The notes beneath the pieces are model-generated. The model was given only the letters and a program-made list of their open reading frames with translations. It did not search any database and was not told the origin of the DNA. 64,000 nucleotides of DNA. Origin: Eleginops maclovinus (Eukaryota; Chordata; Actinopteri; Perciformes; Eleginopidae). Numbering within the stretch: position 1 is the stretch's first letter; each line of letters begins with the position of its first letter. Shown here in pieces: positions 27,043 to 41,667 of this stretch. The translations under genes and the position numbers were made by a program. Where the stretch lies: NCBI RefSeq assembly GCF_036324505.1, contig NC_086366.1, positions 5,361,927-5,425,926 on the forward strand. The letters are read 5' to 3'.

Positions 27043-29107
27043 ATGTTACTTTAACCCGGGTGGGGCTATAGTAAACAATGCTACTTTAACCTGGTGGGGC
27101 TATAGTAAACAATGCTACTTTAACATGGTGGGGCTATAGTAAACAATGCTACTATAACATGGTGGGGCTATAGTAAACAATGCTACTTTAACCTGGTGGG
27201 GCTATAGTAAACAATGCTACTTTAACCTGGTGGGGCTATAGTAAACAATGCTACTTTAACCCGGGGGGCTATAGTAAACAATGCTACTTTAACATGGTGG
27301 GGCTATAGTAAACAATGCTACTTTAACATGGTGGGGCTATAGTAAACAATGCTACTTTAACATGGTGGGGCTATAGTAAACAATGCTACTTTAACATGGT
27401 GGGGCTATAGTAAACAATGCTACTTTAACATGGTGGGGCTATAGTAAACAATGCTACTTTAACATGGTGGGGCTATAGTAAACAATGCTACTATAACATG
27501 GTGGGGCTATAGTAAACAATGCTACTTTAACATGGTGGGGCTATAGTAAACAATGCTACTTTAACATGGTGGGGCTATAGTAAACAATGCTACTTTAACC
27601 CGGGTGGCCTATAGTAAACAATGCTACTTTAACCTGGTGGGGCTATAGTAAACAATGCTACTTTAACCTGGTGGGGCTATAGTAAACAATGCTACTTTAA
27701 CATGGTGGGGCTATAGTAAACAATGCTACTTTAACATGGTGGGGCTATAGTAAACAATGCTACTTTAACATGGTGGGGCTATAGTAAACAATGCTACTTT
27801 AACATGGTGGGGCTATAGTAAACAATGCTACTTTAACCCGGGTGGCCTATAGTAAACAATGCTACTTTAACCTGGTGGGGCTATAGTAAACAATGCTACT
27901 TTAACCTGGTGGGGCTATAGTAAACATGCTACTTTAACATGGTGGGGCTATAGTAAACAATGCTACTTTAACTTGGTGGGGCTATAGTAAACATGCTACT
28001 TTAACATGGTGGGGCTATAGTAAACAATGCTACTTTAACTTGGTGGGGCTATAGTAAACATGCTACTTTAACATGGTGGGGCTATAGTAAACAATGCTAC
28101 TTTAACATGGTGGGGCTATAGTAAACAATGCTACTTTAACATGGTGGGGCTGTAGTAAACAATGCTACTATAACATGGTGGGGCTATAGTAAACAATGCT
28201 ATTTTAACATGGTGGGGCTATAGTAAACAATGCTATTTTAACCTGGTGGGGCTATAGTAAACAATGCTACTTTAACCTGGTGGGGCTATAGTAAACAATG
28301 CTATTTTAACCTGGTGGGGCTATAGTAAACAATGCTATTTTAACATGGTGGGGCTATAGTAAACAATGCTACTTTAACCTGGTGGGGCTATAGTAAACAA
28401 TGCTACTTTAACCTGGTGGGGCTATAGTAAACAATGCTATTTTAACCTGGTGGGGCTGTAGTAAACAATGCTACTATAACATGGTGGGGCTATAGTAAAC
28501 AATGCTACTTTAACATGGTGGGGCTATAGTAAACAATGCTACTTTAACATGGTGGGGCTATAGTAAACAATGCTACTTTAACATGGTGGGGCTATAGTAA
28601 ACAATGCTACTTTAACCTGGTGGGGCTATAGTAAACAATGCTATTTTAACATGGTGGGGCTATAGTAAACAATGCTACTATAACATGGTGGGGCTATAGT
28701 AAACAATGCTACTATAACATGGTGGGGCTATAGTAAACAATGCTACTTTAACATGGTGGGGCTATAGTAAACAATGCTACTTTAACATGGTGGGGCTATA
28801 GTAAACAATGCTACTTTAACATGGTGGGGCTGTAGTAAACAATGCTACTATAACATGGTGGGGCTATAGTAAACATGCTACTTTAACATGGTGGGGCTGT
28901 AGTAAACAATGCTACTATAACATGGTGGGGCTATAGTAAACAATGCTACTATAACATGGTGGGGCTATAGTAAACAATGCTATTTTAACATGGTGGGGCT
29001 ATAGTAAACATGCTACTTTAACTTGGTGGGGCTATAGTAAACAATGCTACTTTAACCTGGTGGAGCTATAGTAAACAATGCTACTTTAACCCGGGGGGCT
29101 TTAGTAA
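27043..29107 (+). repeat. 34-bp tandem satellite, about 60 units
   Basis: Unit GGTGGGGCTATAGTAAACAA + TGCTACTTTAACAT (34 bp). Units differ mainly at the junction: ACATGG, ACCTGG, ACTTGG or ACCCGG. Minor variants are CTATAA for CTTTAA, CTATTTT for CTACTTT, TGTAGT for TATAGT, and a 33-bp form with AAACATGC. The first and last units carry CCCGGG-like junctions. Higher-order structure is visible: two CCCGGGTGGCC junctions lie 238 bp (7 units) apart, and a 67-bp two-unit alternation occupies 27920-28080. It has no long open frame, no spacers (so not CRISPR) and no transposon termini. Confidence 0.97.
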
Positions 29108-29898
29108 CAGAAGATGCAAATATTTGGCCAATACTGAAGTTGGGCAGGAGGCAGCAATACGTTCTAAAAAGAGCACACATCTTGTGAAACACTAAATGTT
29201 CCCTGATGCATTAGTGACCTTTATTAAATATTTTACAAAAAGGTCACAATAATCCTTTACCTCGCTTGCCATCTTACGTGGCTTGAAGCTTTACTCTAAA
29301 TGACATTTTGGGGAAAACGATGGTTTAGTCTTCACTTCATTGCTTGTTTACCCAAACAGCTCACTGCTGTTTATAGAATCTCCTTGTGCGATTTGCTCAC
29401 GTAACGGCCGTCTAATCCATTAGTATAGTCAACATTATCCATGTGGCATTTCTACTCTTTGTTGGCCGGGCAGCTCTCTGGTACCAAAGCAGAGAGTGAA
29501 TACACCGTTTTAATGTCAGAAAACAATCACTGACAAAAGAAAATCAGGTTGCTTTTCCATTAGACAACATGGTACCATTTCTTGATAGAAACTAGGCTGC
29601 TTACTGTATCACAGAGATTCCTAAATCCTTTTGGCAACACACTTTGTGACATCTGCCTAAGTGTCTGGAAACAGGACACTACATTGTTCTAGCTCATCGC
29701 ATCATAGGGGAAAAACTGTTCTCTCAATGATGGCTGTAATTAGTAAGTCACACATATTGGTTGTGTAATTTCTATCATCACAGGCACATGGTGTAATAAA
29801 GATTACAATATAGGGTGTTTACCCAAGAGAGAAAGGAAAGAGCAACGTCATTTGGTGGTGTTGAATCACATCGTGTCCTCCTGTAAAAACACCATTAA
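29108..29898. other. unique sequence, no gene seen
   Basis: No supported feature. Confidence 0.4.
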
Positions 29899-30124
29899 AG
29901 AGGCCCTATTGTACTTTTTGGTGTTTTCCCTTTCCTGTAGTGTGTTTATAGGTGTTAATGGTCTGTAATGGCTAAAATCCCAAAGTTCCCTCCAGGGGTA
30001 GTTTTTTCTCCCACACACTGCCCCCTTCCTGAAACAAAGGGAAATTAAACATTAAAGCAAGTAAACATGTCACAGTCGAGGCACAAAATATGAATTTGGA
30101 CCTGAAAATGAGCATATTATCTCC
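29899..30124 (-). mobile_element. TTAA-MITE copy 8, internally deleted (226 bp)
   Basis: Both ends survive: TTAA at 29895-29898 then AGAGGCCCTATTG, and GAGCATATTATCTCC followed by TTAA (30125-30128). The middle, including the CCAAT, GC-box and polyA-signal blocks, is deleted between TTCCTGAAACAAAGGG and CATTAAAGCAAG. Confidence 0.88.
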
Positions 30125-30128
30125 TTAA

Positions 30129-32421
30129 ATACATTTCATACCTTGTGTTTCCTGCCATGGATGGTACATTCTATATACCGTTAACAGCCGAAGGTTCAAG
30201 ATAAAAGTCACATACTCCAGGGAAAACCAATTCCATATTCGATTAAGCAATTGTGTGTGTTGGTTGTGTTTTATGCATGAGCATAGCTTGTTCTGAAATC
30301 ACGTCCTGCTTAGCGAAATAGCCGCCGCTGTCTCCCAGGTGTCCTCCCGCCTTCCCGACGGCACAGGAACAGTCAGGGAGGAGGTCATTTTGATAGATGG
30401 CACAAATCATATCCTTGATTAAAACACACGTTTCATATTCACCTAGCAAGACGCCTCAAGATCAATCTAAACAGCAACGCTCTGACAAAGGACGGCATAA
30501 ACACCACCTTGTTATATTCACATCTGAAAATGTGACAGCCTCGCCTTGCAACAGTGAATATGAGGAGAATAAATGCAGCTTTGTGAAAACAGCAGATAAG
30601 TTCTGCAGCCCGTTTGTTGCAGCCCAAATAAACAAAGGTCCTCAAAAAGGGTAGAAAAAGTCATGATGTTACATTTCATTACGCTTGCATACAAAATGAA
30701 CGAGTAACCACAATTGGAAATTTAAAAAAAAGGTAATAAAACACATTTAAGAACATTTTTGTTTACAGAAAGTGCAAACTCTGCGATTCAATTTCACATC
30801 AGTTATATTCAGGTGTTATACGCTACAGAGGAAGCAGCTAGCACATCTGTCAAACACACAATGTAGATCCACCAAGTGACATAGCCCTGTGGACAGCTAG
30901 GGGCCACATTCTTATTTATGGAGCCATAAACCCACCGCACATATCTTCTACACGTGTGTGGATATGTAGCGTGTGCAAGAGCTGGTTTATGGTGCATACC
31001 GTACTCACACTCATGAAGACACAAACAAGTGCATAAAGGGAAAGTTCACACGGGTCACTCACAGGAAAAGGACCAACACAAGGTGATCGGAGAGAAGTGG
31101 ATGCCTGCATCCAGACCTACAGCGAAGAATTGGCAATCATCAGAGGGCCACAGCAAAGAATTATGGGATAGAAAATGTGGGCCCTAGGGGAGGTGTGTTA
31201 GGCTGATGGGGAAAGAGAGAGAGGGAGGGGAGACAGTCATCACTAAAGTGTGAATGACACCGTAGACAGCTGTGAAGAGCCAGATAAGAAGGAAGCGGGG
31301 GAATGAGAACGGACGTGGAGCTGGCGGAGAGAGGAAGAAAGTGACAGAGTTTGATAGGGAGGGGATCATAAAGAAGCAGATAGAGTGAGCAGATAAAATA
31401 CGAGGAGACGGAGCGATGAGGGGAAAGACAATAGACGTAAATGGGTGTGCTGTAAGGACAAACACAGGAAGAATAAACTAAAGAGCAGGAACAGTTTGTC
31501 AGTTTGATGCTTTAAAGCACTGAGTTGAGTTCAGTGTAGAGTTAAAGTAAGGGTTAAGAGTTGTTTAACAAATGAAAAGGATCATTTACAGCACGAAGGT
31601 GGGGTGTGAGAATGTGTTTCTTGTGCACCGTTACTATACTATACTTATCAACAGTAGAAAGATTGCTATCTATAGAGTATCTTTCAGACACATCATATAG
31701 ATATGCAATATTGTTAGCTAGCTAATTTAGTAATTTTAAACATACTGAAACATACTGATACCAATATTTTGATATCAGCCGTACAAAAAATGAAACTCCT
31801 GGAACCTTTTCTCTTCTTGATTGGATCATGTCCATTCTTCTCAATCAGTCATTATTGTGATCAATTTGTGATGTGAATTCATGTTCGGGCGGCTTGATAA
31901 TAAGACGGACAGATGAGGAACCATTGAGGATTACTCAGATGTGAATATAAGTCACTGTCCTGCTGATAAATGGAGGGTGAAAAGGAACACTCTCCGTTCC
32001 TATTATGAAGGGGTGGGGGGGCTAAGTCATCAGAAGTAAGACAGAGGAGTGTTAAAAGACAGAGTGAAATGAACTGCGTGGCGAGATAAGTGCAGAGATA
32101 GAGGTTAGTCATCTCCTCTGCCTCATTTCATGCTCCTGGCTCTCTTTCCTTCTCTGTCTGTCTTACATTTACAATCATATGGTTTCCATTCTCACTGCTT
32201 TTTTATGTCTTGCGTTCTTTTTCATTCTTTATTTATACTTTGTCTTCCCCACAGTGAACTGAGAGACAAAGGGATTCATTCCTGAATTACGTTCAGAAAC
32301 AGGATTAAAAAAGTTAGGATGAGAGTTTGTGTACCTTCCTGTCATGGTTTTTCTTTCTTTAACAAGTAAACAGAAACCCACGTACCCTTATACTGTAGAA
32401 ACCACTACAGGCACCACAGGG
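30129..32421. other. unique sequence, no gene seen
   Basis: About 2.3 kb. Purine-rich at 31195-31440. Minus frames of 90-odd codons there are composition artefacts. No domain or splice-bounded frame was recognised. Confidence 0.4.
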
Positions 32422-32429
32422 GTGTGTGT

Positions 32430-32463
<34 letters not shown>
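32422..32463. repeat. (GT)n microsatellite
   Basis: About 20 GT units with a GTAT interruption. Confidence 0.97.
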
Positions 32464-32542
32464 CATGCTTGTTGACAGCTTCTGGCCTCACTGGCAGTTA
32501 ATCAAAGTCATATAAGCTACCATTCATCATCATGGCTTTATA

Positions 32543-32560
32543 CCCCCCCCCCCCCCCCAA

Positions 32561-32600
<40 letters not shown>
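32543..32600. repeat. C16 homopolymer followed by (AC)n
   Basis: C16 at 32543-32558, then about 19 CA units from 32562. Confidence 0.97.
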
Positions 32601-32605
<5 letters not shown>

Positions 32606-33002
32606 GCAGCCTTGTGTCACATTGAACAGACATGTTAAAGCCTACAGAACATAGGGGTTGGGGTTACGTATGAGTCAGCATATGTGTGTGTGACGGTGTC
32701 ATGCTGAGTCGTTGCAATCTAATTAACACACATGGATAGAGCGACGTCTCACAGAAACACGAGAGGACAGACGACATGGGTCCACAGAGGGAGTGAGATG
32801 GAGGCCCACATGAGGTTGTGTTTTGGTTTGGATTTTATTTTGGGTTCATCTTACAGAAAAGAAGAACAAATGAAATGGTTGAGCTGAGTGTTCGGTGCTT
32901 TCTTCTTCTTTCTGTTAAATTCCTTTCGTACACAAAAATCCCAGATTTCATTTCACTCACACAGCCCCTGACAATAATGATGGTGAAAGAACCAGGAAGC
33001 AT
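32601..33002. other. unique sequence, no gene seen
   Basis: No coding signal. Confidence 0.4.
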
Positions 33003-33182
33003 GAGTATTCCATAGAGATGTCACTATGTTCTGGAAGCAAACAGAGGAGTCCTATTAAGGTGTTTTAGGCAGGGGTGGGAGACAAACTCCTTCTGGGAGG
33101 AAGACAGGGATTTTCTCAGACCATTTACATGCACACAACCTATATAAAACTAGAGGAAAGGGAAAACCCAAAAGGGCCTCTT
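33003..33182 (+). mobile_element. TTAA-MITE copy 9, right half only
   Basis: Family sequence from GAGTATTCCATAGAGATGTC through TTCTGGAAGCAAACAGAGG and CCTATATAAAAC to AAAGGGCCTCT. The left half with the CCAAT boxes is absent. The flanking TTAA has decayed to TTGA. Confidence 0.85.
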
Positions 33183-36122
<2,940 letters not shown>

Positions 36123-36274
36123 GCAGGCAGAATTACAATGCAACACACAATCATGCTCAACAAATCTCTCACACGAGAAGACACACTCACACTTAAGACT
36201 CCATTCCGCAGGGACTCATACCTCTGATATGATAAATGGAGTATGTGTTCCTATTCAACGTGACAAGCACAAGG

Positions 36275-36276
<2 letters not shown>

Positions 36277-36322
<46 letters not shown>
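36277..36322. repeat. (AC)n microsatellite
   Basis: About 23 units. Confidence 0.99.
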
Positions 36323-36325
<3 letters not shown>

Positions 36326-38635
36326 CACAGCTGGTCAGTGAGGAAAGTGTCAGGGGAGCTAATTATTATGAACAAGAATGACGAAGAGTGTGAGGTGTAA
36401 CATGAGGGTGAGGGAAGGGACAACGCAGAAGTTGGTGTAATCCAGGGATGAATACAAAGGAGACACTTCTCTGAGGAGATGTCTTCAAAACTGAACTCTC
36501 TTACTGTCCTTGTTAAATGGGATGTCCACACACAAAATCACCAATTAGGGAGGTTAGCTAGTCTGTATAGATCAATGGTCAAATTGGAGAGATACATAGA
36601 TGTGGTGTGATACGATACGATACAATATGGTCATAATTAATTGTCAGATCCAGTCTGTAATGTGTCTTGAATAACAGCAGCTCTATTTGATCCATTAACA
36701 AGAACAGATATTTAGACAAGATAAGATTTAAATTCTGGATTTGGTATATTTTTACATGTTTTGGCGTAATTGCTATAAAAGGGTTATTATGAATGAGGTG
36801 GTAAAGCTGTAGGCTGGGTAAGATTGGAGAAGTCAGCAAAAGTTAACTTCCAAAAAGTCCATTTTAATGCTGGCAACCCCTTTCCATGAAGCTAGCTAGC
36901 AGCATTTGCTCAAAAAGTCTTTACATCTAGCAGAGAATTGCCAAGTTTCTTCAGGCCTTCCTCCAAAGCCAGAGTCAAAGGACAGAGGGGGGTTGTATGC
37001 ATTGTAAATTGTTAAGCCCCTCAAGGCAATGTGTTGTTCATTACTGGCTTATTTATTTAAAATGAACACAACCTGACACTTTAAACTGGATTTAGGGAAG
37101 TGTGGTCCATAAAAACTTAGATCCTACTTCAAGGAGAGCAGATGTTCCATCATGGCTATTTTTCCAGAATCTGAGAAGCTGTATGAAGGGTTATTTTTCC
37201 AAACAACTCAGGTGAGCCTTCCTCCCACACCACCACGGGCTCTGGCGCTACTGATGCACACTTGCGCGCAGACACACACACACACACACAGAATCACTAC
37301 CTCAAACAAATAGACTGTAATGCTGTTACCGCAGGCTCAAATATTGCCAGCTCAAACAGCTGATGAAATATTCTCTGTTTACTCTCCTCCAAATGTCCTG
37401 CTAAATCCAGCGTGTGTGTGAGTGTGTGTAGGGAGTGGATCCTGAAATAACACAATGTAGCGAAGGCCGCTACCTAGGGCAGAACAACATTTAGACTAAC
37501 ACATATATAAACACAAACAAAGACAAGGCTGACATGATTAATATGATCTTTCGGGCTATTGGCGGTTTCCCCTGTAAACATAAAACCAAGGATGCATAGC
37601 CTCATTGGAACCCAGGCTTGACTGATAATTTATGTTTTTCCAGAATAATACATCAAGGATACTATTTCCTTCAAGTTTGGTTCTTTTGCCAAGGACGTCA
37701 GGTCCAATCCATATCAGAGACCTTTTGTAAAATTCTCTTTGAACGTGCCAAAAGGTGCAGAAATATCCAGCAATGTGTGTAACGTTATACCACCTGCAAT
37801 CCCTTTCTATAGCATTAGTTGAAAAGAAAGCTATAGCAGCTGTCCTGTAAAGGCTACTATTACTCTAAGTATAGTATCAGCTCTATCTATCTTGTCTGGC
37901 ACAATGGAACCAATCAGATCATCGCTTAGACCAAGCCAGTCAGTCTAGCAGACAAGATAAAACAGGCAATCAATGTGATTGAAGGGACATTAATACATCA
38001 GGGATTCGGCCTCACTGTTCATGCACATTTTAGATATCGGTATCGTATACCAGGTCTAGGACTGGATTGTAATTATTGGCTTTTGTAACTTGTTTGTACA
38101 GAAGAAATATCTTCACACTGGAGGAAACTCCAATGAGAACCCTTGATTGATAGAAATATATTAACTGATAATTTGTCTTGACGTCTGAGGACACATTTCA
38201 GTTTATGAACTTGCATCAATTAGAGGCCTAACCAAGAGAGGAAAGAGACCGGAAACCACAGGAGTGATTTAACTAAAATGATAATGACGCCCCTGGCAGA
38301 TTAAGACAAACCTAAAAGACATTAAGATTTACAGCTGAGTTAACCTTTTTCAAAATTGTCTGAAGACGGAGCAGGAGGGAATCTCTGTGCGGAGTGATGT
38401 CAGATAACTTCTCACTGAAATAAGCTGTCAGTGTGATGACATTCAGTCAGGATGATTGTGGTATAAAGAAAGAGTCTGTGTTCATACAAATGGCTTCGTG
38501 TTTTGAACTATACTGTATGCTAACATTAGCATGTCCTCTCTAAAATGCTCACAATGCCAATGCTAATTGCTAATGTGACAAGTGTAATGATCAATATGTT
38601 CATCATGTTAGTTTAGCATGTTTGAATGCAAGATA
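36323..38635. other. unique sequence, no gene seen
   Basis: About 2.3 kb. Short GATAC tandem at 36610-36626, (CA)9 at 37271-37289 and GCTAACATTAGC-type words at 38518-38580. No coding signal. Confidence 0.4.
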
Positions 38636-38821
38636 CTTTATTAATCTCCGGGGGGAAATCAGGTTTTGTGACAGTTAACTGTATTAAAATACAAGTATAA
38701 TAAACATTAACATAAACATAACAGAAGGTGAAGTAAAAACATGCAAATAAAAGTCCTTCAGGGACACAGCACTCTATACCCAGCGTCTCAAACAGCAATG
38801 AGGCAGGTTGTCCTCAAGAGA
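38636..38821 (-). mobile_element. LINE 3'-tail fragment
   Basis: Plus-strand GATACTTTATTAATCTCCGG followed by GGGGAAATCAGG is the reverse complement of the GGGATCAATAAAGTATC-type tail found at the 3' end of many fish LINEs. With the endonuclease scrap at 39.4-39.56 kb it suggests one minus-strand, internally deleted LINE with the minisatellite in its middle. Confidence 0.5.
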
Positions 38822-39420
38822 CCCTCTGAAGACTCAGGTTCATGGTGAAGACAGGATGAAGACTCAGGTTCATGGTGAAGACAGGATGAAGACTCAGGTT
38901 CATGGTGAAGACAGGATGAAGACTCAGGTTCATGGTGAAGACAGGATGAAGACTCAGGCTCATGGTGAAGACAGGATGAAGACTCAGGTTCATGGTGAAG
39001 ACATGATGAAGACTCAGGCTCATGGTGAAAACAGGATGAAGACTCAGGTTCATGGTGAAGACAGGATGAAGACAGGATGAAGACTCAGGCTCATGGTGAA
39101 GACATGATGAAGACTCAGGCTCATGGTGAAGACATGATGAAGACTCAGGTTCATGGTGAAGACATGATGAAGACTCAGGCTCATGGTGAAGACAGGATGA
39201 AGACTCAGGCTCATGGTGAAGACATGTTGAAGACTCAGGCTCATGGTGAATACATGATGAAGACTCAGGCTCATGGTGAAGACAGGATGAAGACTCAGGC
39301 TCATGGTGAAGCATGTTGAAGACTCAGGCTCATGGTGAAGACAGGATGAAGACTCAGGCTCATGGTGAAGCATGTTGAAGACTCAGGCTCATGGTGAAGC
39401 ATGTTGAAGACATGGTGAAG
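38822..39420 (+). repeat. 30-bp minisatellite, about 20 units
   Basis: Unit GAAGACTCAGGTTCATGGTG + AAGACAGGAT. Units vary at GGTT/GGCT and ACAGG/ACATG. Near 39070 a 12-bp partial duplication breaks the phase. The last units shorten to about 27 bp with GAAGCATGTT. Because the unit is divisible by 3, long frames stay open on both strands (MKTQVHGEDR on plus, LHHEPESSSC on minus), which is expected for such an array and not evidence of a protein. Single related units occur in LINE-derived copies at about 1.27 and 48.63 kb. Confidence 0.97.
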
Positions 39421-39560
39421 GTCTTGATGAAATCATGGAGGGCCCAACAGTCACCAAAGGAAACGCTGTTGTCAGATGTATCCCGGTGCAGCAATATTTT
39501 CATATAGCACATTAATCTACTCTCCAGATATTACGCCTGACTCCTAGATGTATAAAAAGT
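39421..39560 (-). mobile_element. LINE endonuclease-domain fragment, copy 2 of 3
   Basis: The minus strand carries LLHRDTSDNSVSF, aligning with WLHQD..DDNVSI of the 48.7-kb copy, plus the GGAGAGTAG.TTAATGTGCT block shared with the 1.4-kb copy. Heavily decayed. Confidence 0.5.
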
Positions 39561-39800
39561 CACAGGATCATCAAATAAGTCCTGAGAGGGAAATGATTGT
39601 CCATGCAAAAGGCATACCAATCAAATCAACACTTTCTATTACAATTGTAAATCTCCCCCCAATGGTGGCGCTAAAGGGAAAACACAGAAGATCACCAAAG
39701 TTAGTAGGACACGTTGTCCTTGAACCATGAATATCTGTATACATTTCCTGGAAATCAATACTAAGGTTTAGATATTTCCATTTGGTCATGATGGATTGGC
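39561..39800 (+). mobile_element. dispersed-repeat fragment (GGTGGCGCTA type)
   Basis: CAATGGTGGCGCTAAAGGG, GATCACCAAAGTTAGTAGGA and CCATGAATATCTGTATACAT follow the wording of a widespread fish repeat. Class unknown. Confidence 0.5.
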
Positions 39801-41426
39801 AACTAGGGTTAGGGTTAGCAGCTGGAGGCTTTTCCTGAATGGGATTTCCTCCATGTTTATCAAAAGGCAAGTCGAAATTATAAACCTACAGCAATTTCCA
39901 ACAAATCAGAGAGACGGAATTGACTATGCACCTCATCACAATTGCTCCACATTGCTATGAACGTGAGGCTATTAGCTGAGAGAGGTCGGATGCCTCAGAT
40001 GAAAAAGCAGAGAATGAAGCTGACTCCAATAATAGCAAGCGCAACATTTAACTGCTGATGCAAACAGGGGGAAAAAACTCAGTTTGCAAACATATATTGA
40101 TGTCCCTGGTTTCTAATTTCCCTTTTCAATTTACCTGTTTTTATTGCACCTACTGTTTGGAGTATCTGACATTCCTGCTGAATGATTTGGAAATGATTAC
40201 TTGAAATGCTTCGAAGAAGAGGACTCATTGCCAATTACCAAAGTTATTGCCGCTTGGTGAGTTTACTGAATGGGATTCCTCAACCAAGGCAGAAAAAGTG
40301 AGTGTATGATATCAATTACGTTGTGTTTTCTGTTTATGAATTGTATCCCATATGGAATAGGGTTATTGTAACGTTTTATGAGGATTTTAAAGTATCGCCT
40401 CTGCTTTAAAGCATTTGGTAGAAAATCCATTCGAAAAAAAACACTCCACAAACAAAAGTTGAAAACAGTTCTAGCGCCAGAAAAGGAGTATGTCATAGAA
40501 TTAGATGTTGGTGTTGGATGTTAAAACTCAGAGGCCATTGAATGGTTCATGGACCGGGCAGAATGCTGATGGTGACGCTGATGCAATATTCCAACTCGTT
40601 ACTTTCCACAACCATCAGAGTCGTCTCCGATGAGAAATGAACGACGCGGAAAGGCATTAGGAATCGATTTGAGGACTCTCCACACTTATGCTCCCTCTCA
40701 TACACACTCCAAACGCCCGGCTATGTTCATACAGTCTCCCAGGTGCACCCACTCCCGCTGAAACCTCCTGCTTTCTCACACTCTGTAGAAATCAGTCAGC
40801 AAAAGCCCATTGCTTTGACAGCAGACATATGAGCAGCAGACACTGAGTGTGCAGGCTTATCAACCATTTAGCAGCCGATGACCTGCGCAGGGAATGGCCC
40901 CTATCATGATAAAGTGTCTGAACCTCGCACATTCAATTACAGGTCAGAGGGCAGTGGGCACATCAGCGTGCGTCATCCATCACCACTGCTATTGATTGCC
41001 CTGCGATAAGCGTATATAGGTCTGAGTGGCCATGGCAATGAGGGGTTGTGTTGCTTTTGGTGGGCAGCATAACTCAACTTGAAGGGCACAAATGTGTTCT
41101 GGCCAAACTCAAGCAAAATAAAAAATAAATCTGGCCTTAATGAAAGCAGTGAAAAAGCACAATTAGATTTGAGGGAAACAGATGTTGGCAGCCATTGTAC
41201 TGTCTGACCTTTGTGTGTTTTTAATTTCTGGAATCCAATTCAATCTTTGGTTGTCGTCTTGACTTTATGTGATTGCTTTATTTCCCGACTCTGTTCAAGT
41301 TTTTTTTATCTGACTTGCATATATTTGTAACTTTATTCAGTTTGATCAGCGAAAAATAAGCATTTCAATGGTACAATATCCTCTTATGACCTAACGGCAG
41401 CAACCCATCTTTGATGGAAATGCTAA
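39801..41426. other. unique sequence, no gene; candidate conserved noncoding at 40860-41030
   Basis: A very short TAGGGTTAGGGTTAG stretch sits at 39805-39819. 40860-41030 is repeat-free and mixed in composition. No coding signal. Confidence 0.35.
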
Positions 41427-41663
41427 AGATGCCCTTTTGCGCTTTGGGGGGTTTTCTCTTTTTGTGCATGTAAATGGTCTGCAAAGGCAAAAAATCCGCA
41501 AATCCCCTCCCTCCTTTTGTTAACTCTAAGCGGTTGATCAATCACAACAGAGCTGGCCAGCGAACCGATCAGAGCAGACTGGGCTCTGGTTTCCGACAGA
41601 GGGTGAAAAGAGGCGCACACAAAATACTGATATGAACCTGAACATTAGCAGAATATGTTCTCT
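41427..41663 (-). mobile_element. TTAA-MITE copy 10, internally deleted
   Basis: Left flank CTAA (mutated TTAA) then AGATGCCCTTTTGCGC; right end ATATGTTCTCT followed by TTAA (41664-41667). It keeps AATCACAACAGAG, GGGCTCTGGTTTC and GGGTGAAAAGAGG, but lost the GC box and polyA-signal block. Confidence 0.88.
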
Positions 41664-41667
41664 TTAA

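Noticed and set aside
27043..29107. CRISPR-like regular spacing
   Set aside because: Repeats are directly adjacent with no unique spacers, and the context is a vertebrate genome.
38808..39373. Long frames on both strands with 10-residue repeats (MKTQVHGEDR; LHHEPESSSC)
   Set aside because: A 30-bp unit without stops stays open automatically. The array is LINE-derived, breaks phase near 39070 and has no start, splice or conservation support.
39805..39819. Telomere-like TAGGGTTAGGGTTAG
   Set aside because: Only about two and a half units; too short to call an interstitial telomere.
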